This document shows, in pieces, positions 1 through 11,400 of a DNA stretch of 64,000 nucleotides; the first letter of the stretch is position 1, and each line of letters opens with the position of its first letter. The notes under the pieces are model-generated. The model searched no databases, was not told the origin of the DNA, and worked only from the letters and a program-made list of their open reading frames with translations. The DNA lies in NCBI GenBank assembly GCA_036362985.1, contig JAYGXS010000004.1, positions 2,710,001 to 2,774,000 on the forward strand, given 5' to 3'. This stretch comes from Ligula intestinalis. Taxonomy: Eukaryota > Platyhelminthes > Cestoda > Diphyllobothriidea > Diphyllobothriidae. The position numbers and the translations under genes are program-made.

Positions 1-884
1 TGAGTAGACGCACACATTTTTGGAAAAAAATTCATACAGCCATGAATTTTTTTTTCTTTTGCATTATCTGGCAATGTTCAACCGTTTTTATAATGAGTTA
101 TTCACCTTACAAATATTAATTATATTATTTTGTTTAATTAAATCAGCACTTACGGTCATATACTAAATTGTTTACTTACACATTTTAAATCACAAGAAGC
201 GGAACGGTAGTCATAAGTTTCTTGCTATCTTTTTCAGTTTATTCTGGTAATTGGCCTTAAAATCCACGCCCTTTTGAAACTGTTTTCTATATATCCTTAA
301 CTCCAAGGTATGGTTTCTTCTAACAGATATCATTATATCAAGTATGTTTATCGTCTGGCAGTACCCGAATAGCAAAATAACCACGAATTTACCACGAATT
401 CACGACTAATTCGTACGAACTTTCGTTTGAATTTGAAATTCAAACTTGTACGAAAGTTCGTACGAAAATTCATTGCTCAAATTTTTTCGCACAGTGGGAG
501 GCCTTCTTCTAAAAAAACCTCCATTCGCACGATATTCCCCCATAGCACCTTTTTGAAGTCTGCTTTTAGTGTAAGAAAACTTTATTTAACGTTAAATATT
601 ATAAAAATACGTGTATAAAGAATATGTTCATCTGGATTGTTCATTGGTATTTTAAATCTCATCCGAGGGGCCGGGTTGGGATTCGGACTCTGGAATTTAA
701 AAAAAAGCAATAGATTACAGTCTGCAGAGGAACATACGAAAGATTTCGTCATTATTTGCGTTAACTTACTGACCATGTACCTCTCCGCGGCTTCTCTTAA
801 CAACCGCTTCAGGTTACGGTCGTAACATTTTCTGAATGCAACATTAAAATCTTCCTCGTAAGCCTTACGATCAACGGTGTATGA
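1..884. other. AT-rich stretch without recognised gene
   Basis: I see no coding potential, RNA gene or clear repeat here. Short open frames have no recognisable domain. Around 405-470 there are a few short inverted pieces of the type CGTACGAA/TTCGTACG, too short to classify. Confidence 0.4.
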
Positions 885-1440
885 TATGCGAGAAATTGTG
901 AAGGCCTCCGATGGATGGTATTTTACAGTAAAATTAATAGTAATTACACAATATTACTTTATAAGCCTTGGTTTTAAAGAAGGCATTCTTGCCCATTTGC
1001 CGGCCATACTGTGTAACATCTTCAGTTATTCTGTCAGTGAAAAGAGTCTGAAAGACCCTTTCTACGAAAGCCGACACGTCGGTTGCGTCGAAAGTTGAGA
1101 AGAATGCTGTCTAGTCACTTTAGTTTCAAGAAGGGTGCACTTAAAACTTGCTTGCGGATATCCTTATTATATAAGGTCCGGTCGAAGTCCACTAATTCAT
1201 TCCAAGATTATGCCTTCGGGATGAGTGACCTTTGACTAGGGACAGAGGTCCCAGTCGCAGGCTGCACTTCCCTATTCACAGTTTGCATAAGAAAATTTTC
1301 AAGGCGAATCAGCTGCTCTTCCAGGCGCTCTCCGTGCATAATTTCATGTCGCCTGTTTTCCATTAACGTCTTTAGAATCCCCTTCAAAGCCTTCTTGATG
1401 GGCTTATTCGAGCCCCTCTTCAGCCGCTATCGATGGTGGC
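885..1440 (-). pseudogene. DUF4806-like C-terminal domain remnant
   Basis: Read on the minus strand, about 1400 to 1220 encodes a coiled-coil-like stretch (MENRRHEIMHGERLEEQL and onward) ending at a stop. The same frame then gives DFDRTLYNKDIRKQV, and after a frame change STFDATDVSAFVERVFQTLF, TDRITEDVTQYG and NAFFKTKAYKVI. The order 'FD..L.....R..V', a helical repeat, then a K/R-rich 'AF..TK..KVI' end resembles DUF4806, a domain common in invertebrate transposon-associated proteins. At least one stop and one frameshift interrupt it, so I call it a pseudogene. It lies just downstream of the transposase-like remnant on the same strand and may be the tail of the same element or gene. The family assignment rests on pattern recognition only. 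Confidence 0.45.
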
Positions 1441-1599
1441 GTTTATGACTGCTGCCTAAGAAGAAGTATGAATTAGTGTGATTGCTTACCTGGGTAAGGT
1501 AGTGATCTCCCCGACGGCATAGTCACCACACTCCTTGAGTCAGAAGAGGATTCCTGCGGCATAAGTTAGTGACGGTACGGTGAAAATAGTCAGCGCATC

Positions 1600-2531
1600 G
1601 CTTACGGTCACTAATATTTACGTTATAATCTTATGAAATTCACGATCATATTTGCCCTCTATCCAGCATCGCTCACAGCCATACTTGGCATCCAATTTTT
1701 AATTTGCTTAATGAATGCCCTTGCTGGAGCATCACAAATTATGGCTGCTAAACAAAATTCCAGGATCCTGTCGATTTCGTCGACACGCAGACCATGTCTA
1801 CGTAAATTTTTCAGCTCATTTACTAATGGCATACAAGAATACTGCACATCCGACGGTTTATCGCGACCGCAATATACTCCTTCAACAAAAATATCGCCAC
1901 TTAATGGCTCCATAATGCACCCTAAAATGGGCCCAAAATGCTCTCCGGTTTTCTTTTTTATTGGTATACCATCAATAGCTAAATAGGTAACTATCTTACT
2001 GTTCTTAACAAGCGTGGAATTGAGACTGACTTGTGCCGTCAGCTGCCTGATATGTCCTATATGAGCATACTAACCGCTACCCATTGGCATTATTTCGGTT
2101 TCGGTGTCTTCCGACCGCATCAAAGTTCGACCATCAGCAGATAGATCCGGACAAACACGCCTAAGGATCTTCAGCAGGGTAGTCATATGAATGGTTGGCG
2201 TCTTCGATTTGACTGCCCAAGCTCAAAGCGCATCTTCCATACTAAGCTTCTCTTCTGCAATTGGTAGTGAACCTCCAGGTTCGCCATCTTCGCATTTGGA
2301 AACCTGCGGCTGTGATCTCCGAAACGCACCCTCTTCATCACTCGAAATTTGCTGTTCCCAATCTGATTCAGAAGAAGAGGATGAAGAGGAAAATTTTCTT
2401 ATGCTACAGCCGAAGGCTGATGCGTGCGACGTGAAAAGTTCGTCATATTTCTCATCAAAGTTATGAACACGTTCCAAAAGTACTGGTTTACTACGCCTAT
2501 AACGGGTAATCCTCGAAACAGGCTTTGACAT
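1600..2531 (-). pseudogene. Transposase-domain protein remnant
   Basis: The minus strand begins at a Met near 2531 with SRITRYRRSKP, then an acidic/Ser-rich linker (SSSSSSSESDWEQQ), then TPTIHMTTLLKILRRVCPDL, DGRTLMR, YLAIDGIPIKKKTGEHFGPI, FVEGVYCGRDKPSDV and finally AAIICDAPARAFIKQIK. The series 'LLK.LR...P.L', 'L.IDG.P..K.....FWPI', 'GIYCG..KPS' and 'AIICDAPARAF.K' is characteristic of the metazoan 'transposase domain-containing' family of DNA-transposon-derived proteins. Stops and frame changes occur near 2225, near 2060 and at the 3' end, and the usual zinc-binding C-terminal part is not found. The element is dead. Confidence 0.6.
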
Positions 2532-2964
2532 GCTTGAAAAATCGTCACAGATACACAAATTAGGTAATATAGACCAAAGGCAACTTTCAGGAAGCAATTC
2601 GACCGCTCAACAGCGAGACAATGCACCAAATCGCACTCCTAAGCGTGAGACGGCTGCTCACAGATAAGGGCATATCGATTTTCCAATAGCTCAGCGCGAA
2701 CGCATTTGCGCCCCTAGCAACGGGGCATACGAGTCATATAGCAACCAATCAGATTCAGCCCTGATTTTAGCACGACATTTCGTACCTCGATTATGCAAAT
2801 TTTGCTATTAGGGTAGAAACTGATCTCGGTCGGTGCGCACTCGAATATCTTTAAATTTGCTAAATGGTTTTGGGACAGTGAGAAAAGATTTGTAAGGAAG
2901 AATAAGCACACGTGGGTGAAAACTTCTGATAAACAAATAAAAATCTGATATATAAAGTGCCCTA

Positions 2965-3272
2965 ATAGAAAAACGCTAGTGCCGTCACGCTACTCTGCGT
3001 GCACGTGATTAGCCCCCCCCCCTCACTTGCACTTGTCAAAAGGTGTCAAGCTTTTGTCTGCATAGACTAGATCCAACTTAGCCCAGATTTCGATGGCGGG
3101 ATGCCGGCACCAGCTAGAGGGAGGGATGGTATCCCCCCTGACACAAGGGGTGACGCCGACTAGGAACGATTTGCGCATGTCGCCTGGGGGCACATCTATG
3201 CGTGTGCGCAACGCAGGGACAGAATAGCGCAACGGCGCTAGGCGACTTCGCGCGGCGCTAGCGTTTTTCTAT
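2965..3272. mobile_element. MITE candidate with 15-bp perfect TIRs
   Basis: ATAGAAAAACGCTAG at 2965-2979 is repeated as its exact reverse complement at 3258-3272. Similarity continues inward imperfectly (TGCCGTCACGC against the complement of GCGCGGCG). The 308-bp unit is GC-rich against an AT-rich background and has no convincing coding frame, which fits a non-autonomous DNA transposon. I could not settle a target-site duplication, so the superfamily is open. Confidence 0.5.
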
Positions 3273-6200
3273 CACAATGCACCAGTGTGCAGTAAATTAC
3301 GAAAAGCCTGTAGCGAAATATTCTGCATCCTCAAAGACAAAGTGCACATCAAGATTAATTTGCAAAATTTGAATGCCTGTTACTGCTTTCAATTTAGCTG
3401 CCTCGTTGTCCGCCTCTTTCCATCTACGAAAGAGCACTCACATCGAATTGATATCGTCACACATTCATGGCAAATGCCTGAGGATCATCGGTTTTTTTTT
3501 GCCAAATTCGTGGACGTGGCGCAGCTTTATTGCAGTTAGAACGAAGGAAAAATGCGGAAGAGAAGACAGAACACGGTTGGGGTAACTAACAATGGTGTCA
3601 CCTAAGATGTTTGGAGTGATGATATGGCGGACTATGACTGCTTGCATCAGCCAATCACAATGCCCTGCTCCCTTTCTGATACCAGCTTTGTGCTGCCGGT
3701 GCGCACATTGTCGATCCTTTTTTGCTATGAGAGAAATCAAACGACAATAACGGTGAAAAGAACTACTAGGTCAAATCAAATGTAATGACAACAAAATCGC
3801 ATTATTTCCATAACAACGAAAGATATGAAATAGAATATGCTTTTGCCAACAGCATGCTTAGGTGTTTAGTTGGATTAGATTTTGGTACATAAGATCAAGT
3901 GATTATATACTTTTAACGGATATTTTCAATTCAAAAACCTTCCAAACTCCCTTTTTTGCAGATTAATAACGCCCTATTTTCAATGGTTCTTGCAGACCTT
4001 GCTTTAAGTACGTTTTCTGAGACTAGGCGAAGTAACATCAAAGCATGCTTCAAATCCTTTAGCAAGTGGGCACACTCTTTGAGATCTATGGGAAAAAAAG
4101 CATAACGATAATGGTGTGTTAGATAATGCCCGCCCTTTTTCTAAGGTTTAAGTTTTCTCATGGCATTCGTCAACCCTTGAAACGTAGAGGACGCTGAAGC
4201 AAATTCAGAGTCAATCCGTATTTGTCTAAAGAAGTACATTAATGTCGGTTGCCACTTATATGGTGACAATGATACAGCTTTATTATTGAGGTTATCTGTA
4301 TTGAGTTAGAATTAAGCGTGATTTGCAAGATCGTATGAATACACAGAGGCGGAGTTTTTTATTTCCTGTCTTTGAGTTGGCTCGACTTGTCTTAGTAAAA
4401 TGGTTTTTGGAAAGAAAAAATAAGTAATATCAACCTCCTCAAAATCCATTTTGGATTATAAAGTACTAGTTAAGACATGCTTATTTCCATTTTTCTGTCT
4501 TTGATACAAATATTTCTAATATCTTTTAGTGTATACTAACTCTAAACATTTAAAAACCAAACTTACCGATTTTTTAAACCTTCAGCCTTTGCTTTCCAAA
4601 ATTAGTTTTGCAGGACTGTTAGCTATTCTAAGAATCTTTTTTTTTCATTTCAAATTGACGAAAACAAATAACTACGAAAAAATACCAAAAAATTAGGGAG
4701 CTTAAGAGATAGTTGGCTCTGACATCTAGCGTTCTGGAAGACTGGAACATTATAATTCATGTACTAGCCTGTGATCAATTTTACAGGTAACAGTATGCTC
4801 ATTCCGATTCAATAACTACATAAAGTACCTTGCACGTCGTACACTGTGCAATGTTAGAACACTGCACCCAATTTCCTTAGGAAGTTACGGCATTTAACCA
4901 CTGCCAACCAGACGACGAGTGCAAACTTTTCGACAGCATTACTTAAAGAAATGGCTGTATCTTTGTACAAGAGAATTTTCATTCAAAGATAATAAAAAGG
5001 CCAACATAGGGAAACCAGGCAGATAGTTAGCTGGCATCTAAATACAAGGGACAGTAGACTGAAATAGTTTTAACATAGGAGCTTCTCTATAACACAGTCT
5101 ACATTGTGGTAACTGTGTAACCATATTCAGAATCATCATCTAAGACGCTATTGGAGTACAAATCCGGAACTTCCAACAAATAGGAATATTTCAATTCTTT
5201 CGTCCTTTGTTACTCAACTACTGGAAAGCTTATTTTAGTTCGGCATATTTTGCACAGCGCTAGGTAACTGCCTATATGAGCCCTAGTTTTAGTCACTAGA
5301 CACACTGGAACAGGCATGCTCCACTTAGCGAATGTTCAAGTCCCAGGTACCAGTTTGTTTATGACTGACCTAACGACGACTGCACCTGGGGTTATGTATG
5401 GTTGGCTGGTGATAGTTAATAAGCCAGAAATACCAATGCCGCTCCATGGCACTCTCTTGTGTACATTACTATTCGATTTACAGAGCCTCAAGGGACGAAC
5501 ATGAGTTGTAATATGATGTTCAATCGAATGAACCAAGCATCAAAGCCAACTTGGTAGTGACATACTACGGACGATGCAATTGGATCCCAGCACGTGCACC
5601 TCTAGTTTGACTCATTCAGTCTTCCCAAATTTTCAGCCTCAAGTGGAAGTGCCTCAGAAACTGAATTACGCGTTGGTAACCACGTTGTGAACTTTGGTTG
5701 GATGTAAAGTTTGAATTTCCATTTGGTCGGCTGGCCTACTCATGAACAATTTCTCAATTTTTTCTGCCTTCCAGAAAAAAGTCTGTTATCTATGTCTAAT
5801 GTACTTGTTTTAACTGTTTATAACTCTCCTTTCTGGTAAAGGTGACTTTGAGTACCACACACTATGTCCGTCTCCCTCGTACAATGCACCATGTTTTCAA
5901 ACGAAGAGGATGAACTGCTGAGATCATACATGCCTCAGAGTGCCATATAGGCATATCTTATGCGGGATTGGAAACAGGTGGCTGGTGTTGCGTTAGCCTG
6001 TGTCATATGTTACAGTAATGCGTGCTGTGCCCTGGCACCCTGTTGGGTTAACGCATTTTCCGCATCTTTTCTATAGAACGGAGACTGCATCAGCGTTTAT
6101 TCCGCCATAAATAATAGAATTCAACTCAAATATTCTTTTACACTCTCGAAGAGAGCCTGAAGATGGTTATCAGACGAGTGTTTTCGAGTTTCGTGCATAC

Positions 6201-8030
6201 ATTTCTGAGGACCTTTTTTATTCTCCTTGTGGCCATATCAGATGAAATGGGTTTGAATGATCGCAGAAACACTAATGAAAGTCCGCTTAACCCAGAGTTC
6301 TGAAAAGTCATTCTGCAGAAAATCTGGCTTGTCACAGTTTTGAACACGACAGCTGTGATCGCAGGCATTATCTTATTAAATCCAGCACTCTAGAGGATAA
6401 GCTCTTTACTTTAAGGGGTCGCATGGCAGCACGCGATCTATAGCTGAAAATACTTTCATTTACTCAGTTTCATTATATCAATCGGTATACTTTGAGTAAA
6501 TAAGGGGAGCCCTTAAAGACTCCATCCAAATGTCTGCATGAAAAGTAGTTAAGCGGCAAATTTTTATGGCTCGTTTTAGCATGTAGGATGCATAGAACTG
6601 ACACTAAAACAAATATGTTAAAATTGCAGCACTTGCCCACTAGCTGGGAACAATACGCTCACTGCATTTGCACTATGACATTTTCACCAGGATCAAAGGT
6701 AATGTAAACAAAACAATCTATTGAACTCAAGGGGAAGGCCGTTCGTAGTTATTCCGGGAAGCTACTATACAGGGGAGCGATCGGCGCGAGTTAACTATAT
6801 TATGTCAACTTATTTCTAGGCTACTGCATGTCCTTGGTTTTGTAAAAGTCTGCCTCGCCATTCAAACGGAAGGTAAGAATGACTTTTACAGGATTTTTAA
6901 CAGGACGCGTGATACGAATGCCCGTTTAAGGAACAGAAATTGTCTTGCGCATCATTCCAGGAAGATAAAATATTCCTAACCATAAACCTACAATATAGTC
7001 TTAATTTTAACCCTGATCCAACCGTTGGTACCAAACCTTACCGTACTTCTAGGCTTGAACCGAACCAAAACCTAACATAGATTAACGATAACCTTAAACC
7101 TAATCGGAAACCTTACATTTACACGAACCACGTATCTAACCCCAAAATTTGGCGCACTGACATCCGAAGTGTAGGCGTTTCCTGTTCTCATGTCCTATTT
7201 AGTAAGGCCATAAATGTCCTCCTTACTGACCAGAGTTCTGCTGTCGAAAGAAGCACCCGGGCTTCGCTTTGAAATCAGGCTAGATCAACGAATGGTACTG
7301 CTATGTGCATTCGGACCTTATAAACTGGATTGCAGCCCAGAGTCCAAATGGCACAAACTAATCCAGTAATTTATTACTACCTTTCAACGTTCAGCTCTTC
7401 ACGTGCCTGGATTGGTTGGCCGATGGACAGTGCCGAGTAGCCAATTCCATATCCATTACCTCCTGTCATAATTGTTCCCTAAACGAACGTTTTGAAAACC
7501 AAGGCATTTCCTCTAACGATACAGACGGCCTAAGTAGCCGATTATAGCCTACGGAAACCTCCAAGACACTAGGTAGCAATCTTTACTAATAATCCTGACA
7601 GTGCTTATATGATGAATGACAGTGTACGCATATTATTACTGCAGGATTGCAAATGAAAACTTCGTCAGTTAAGATCTCCGGAAGAAAACTGTCACCGCAG
7701 GAAAGTCATCAACTTGGTAAACTACCTTCATTCCGTCACTGCATACGTCCAGGGCAAATGAAAGACTGATAATTAGCCTCATTGGCTAGCAAATATCCCA
7801 ATCCTATTAGCGGATAAGACGCTTTTAACAACGCGGAAACGAAAAAAAAATACACTTTTGATTCTCACAACGTTGTTAGGCCAGCACAAACATGACGGCA
7901 GTCATTTGAAACATAAGGCTCGAAAAGACTTTAAACACGTCCCACCACAAGTACTGACGTCTGTTTCACACCAGTTTTGCTTCTTGAAATTTTATGAGTC
8001 TCTGACACAGACGTCTCGCGTTTCAGTCTC
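3273..8030. other. Long stretch without recognised gene
   Basis: About 4.7 kb upstream of the SH3-gene start codon. No open frame shows a known domain. At 6968-7150 there is an AACC/AACCTT-rich low-complexity tract, loosely like degenerate CCCTAA arrays but without regular periodicity. Around 6135-6330 the sequence has the feel of an old retroelement tail. Any promoter or 5' untranslated exon of the SH3 gene should lie here or further left, but no clear core promoter is visible. Confidence 0.35.
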
Positions 8031-8052
8031 ATAGACTCACAACCGCCAGAGG

Positions 8053-8475
8053 ATGAGCAGCCATGTCAGACGGTTGCAATACCACCAGCAACGTCAGGCA
8101 CAACTTGGCCGAAGTGGAAGCGGCTCCATTTTGCGCCCAGCAGATGCCTCGAGCTATGCCTTCTCCGATGAGGGCAGTATTCTGCGACCCGGCGTGGATG
8201 GTTCCATGATCTCCGGGCGTACAGATCCGGACATGCAGTCAGTCAGTCTTCGTGACATCCCACCGCCAATGACCCGCAGCGCCTATCTGGATTCACGGCG
8301 ATCGCCCAGTCTCCTGAGTGGTGGTGGCATCCGTTACGACCAGTCGGAGATCCGTGCGCCTGGCAGTATCCTCAGCCAACAGGCTTCCACAGTTGCCGGC
8401 AGGTCACTCCTCAGTCGACCATCCCTCTACGCGCGAAGCAATCTGCAGAGGTCAAGAAGCCTGGCTGCTTCCAAG
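8053..8475 (+). CDS. SH3-gene exon 1 (start codon)
   Basis: Encodes residues 1-141, starting MSSHVRRLQYHQQRQ, with repeated GSILRP motifs and many SRS/SLL steps typical of a disordered cytosolic segment. The ATG is preceded in frame by a TAG at 8032-8034, which fixes it as the first usable start. A TTTCAG acceptor-like site just before that stop (near 8025) hints that the exon has an upstream 5' untranslated exon. It ends AAG|GTGTGA, a phase 0 donor. The donor is non-optimal (GTGTGA rather than GTAAGT). Confidence 0.65.
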
Positions 8476-11400
8476 GTGTGACAGTACTTTGTTTATTTGT
8501 GAGAATAAATTTGCCTTTTTTATTGCGGAAACAACTTCTCACACATTCAGTGTTTCTTGACAACAATTTTGCATATGCAGTGCGTCCACTAGCATGCGTA
8601 CAGGAAAACGTACTGTTTGGATAAATAAGCAGATCCAACTGAAATAAAATATCTTTTAAAATTATTTTTCCAAACTGGATATCTTCCGGAACTTGTTCGT
8701 ATATGCATGGGTAAGCAACAATTGAAGGAAAAAAGTATTTACGGAGCTGCGACTACTAAAGCGCTAAGAACAACGAACTGGCGAACCCTCCCACATGTAA
8801 AGAATACATTTGAGCTCATCGAAAGACAGCAAAGAATACACCAGATACAAATTGCGCAAAAGTCTAGACCTACTTTGCACACCCAGCTTGTACCTCCTAA
8901 GGACAGAGTTGACTATAACAGTAGAAAAGGAATCGTCTACAGAATACCCTGTACCGGTTCTGAGGCAGTCTACTGTGAAAAAACGGGGAAATTCCTGTAA
9001 ACCCGTATCAATGAACACCAGTTAGCGGCGAGAATGAGGCCACTTATTACAGATTGCCCTGCTCAACTAAAAAGGGCAGCTAATTCTTGGAAGCAATGCA
9101 CTCAACCTATGTATGCAGTAATAGGCATATTGATTTAGATGCTCATTCAAATTTCTCAAGGTCAGATGAAACCATAAGCAACCACTGTTGACTGGATAAT
9201 TCAATGCATGTGAGGCTTATTGAGTTATACTGTACCCAACCATTGAGCCTTGCGTCAGACATCGTTTACAGTCAAAAACGTTTTGTACATCTTTCCTTTG
9301 TCTGACGACGAACTGGAGGACCGGTCTCAAACACTTACGCAATAAACGCTATTCTGTTCCCGAAAAACTTCACTTCTTTGTAAATATGCATTTAGTGACA
9401 TAAATACATCACCGAAAAAGACAAGGGAGACCTAATTGGCCATTTCTGTCGCATTAGCCATCATCAGCCATCTGTAACCAACCCGGAGGCTGATGACCTC
9501 CAGGGCTCGAATCCGCGATCTGGTTAGGTAGAATTTCAAAGCTATAACCACTGCGCCACGGGCTCGTTGGCTTACCAGTTTTGAACGGTATTCTGCATAA
9601 TGGTAGACAGGCGCTCATCGACCGGCCACGGAACTCACTCGTCCTGTTGTTCTTTGGATTGCGTCCTCGAGCCCCACCAGGAGGCGTTCAACGGCTAGCA
9701 TATTATGGACAGAAATGCATCACCGACCTTGTCCCGTCAGTTAGCAGCCTTCCAAGCCAAGACTTTTACCGCATCATAATAGCCTTAAGCGCGTCAGGTT
9801 TTTCATAGTGAAGAAAATGAGTTAAACCGTCGTCATCACTCTCTATTCACATTCCCAGGCCCTATATATTTTCCGTGCCAGACTGGCACTGGGAATGAGC
9901 GCAGCTGCTGACATAGCCTTTTTTCCCCTCGTCTGTGAGTATCACGTAAACAATCTGCTCCCTCCTCCAAACACAAGAATCTGGATTTCACACAAAAGGG
10001 ACTGAGCTGCTAAAGTCTCACGTGCGTGAGACTGCAAGAGGTCAAGGAGCCGTTGTAGTCTGACTCTCAGCCCACCAGTAAGCCACACCTACAAGCACAC
10101 ATTGGACTAACTGTGAGAGCACTTTTGCGTTGGTAACACTCCAAGCCAAGGTGGTTAATTCACTGTGCTTGTCTCAAGCTCCTAACACACGTACAGCAGA
10201 GGAGCCGCATGGGGATGAAGCCAGGGATAATAGTTCCCTCTTACGGGAGAGGTACTGTCTACAACCATGTTTCATATTGTGTTTGGCGCGGCCATGTGTG
10301 ATGGAGGTGCTGAAGATAAGGGATTTGGTAACGTGGTATTTTTCGACAGTATTCGACCCTATTAACAAATCAGATTCGACACGAATCCGAGTCCAGCTCG
10401 ACAACTCTACAAATGTAGAGTCTGATTCCAGCTCGAAATGCACACAATGTAGTGTACGATTCCAACTCTACAATTGCTCTACAATGTAGAGTCATACGTT
10501 TCATCCGAGCAGGGGTTACCCTATTCCTCGCAAACCCCCCCCCCAATTTAAAACGCCATAGAAGAGCACTTTTTTGGAGACTTGTAAATGATAGAATCAT
10601 GCATTATGTAAAAAATATCGATAACAAACGGTAGAAGTATTCGAAAACTTACAAAGTAATCTGAGGGCTATGTACAAATAGGGACTGGAGTAAAAGTTCA
10701 TATAATCTACTCAGTACCGAAAAGGGTAATTGAAGCGTGGCCGGTGTTTAAATGGTGAAAAAAACGGTAGAAAATGTGTTCAAAACATAAAAAATAGTCT
10801 TGGCGCTATTTACAAATGGGGACTGGAATAATTCATGCTATGTAATCAGCATAAAAACTGGGTAGTGGAGTCGAGGCCGGAACGAAAATTTTAGGAAAAA
10901 CGGGGACGCTATTTGCATTTCGGGACTTGAAGTTGGTTTCAGTTGGGAGGGGTTAGGGGTTCTGGAGCTGGGGCCGCAGCCTGTATCGTCTATGTGATTG
11001 AATTCTAAAAGATCAAACATACATAGACACATTAGGATTAAGGAAACAATGACGGAACTATATATAGAATGGGTTAAGGAAAGGTGTGAATGAACTCACC
11101 GTTGTCCTTTAATCGCTTGGTGGTTTTCGTAACATATTCTTCAACTTCCCTAGAAAGCTTTCAAAGGGAAAGGAGGAAAACCTATCTAAACGGCCGTGAC
11201 GTGCAAGTCTTCCGGCAGGTGAACAATGCTATGAACATTGTACACCAGTTCTTCCAGTCCATACAGTACCGTATACCGTAGGTGTTCGTAGAAGCAAATA
11301 TGGTCTAATGGGGCCAATTGGTGTGTAAATGTGTCTGGACAGTGCAGACAGTAAGGCAGATACGATTAGTACATCCCGATGTTCCTGACACTGGTACCTC

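Noticed and set aside
6968..7150. Interstitial telomere-like tract
   Set aside because: AACC-rich but without a regular six-base period; more likely low complexity.
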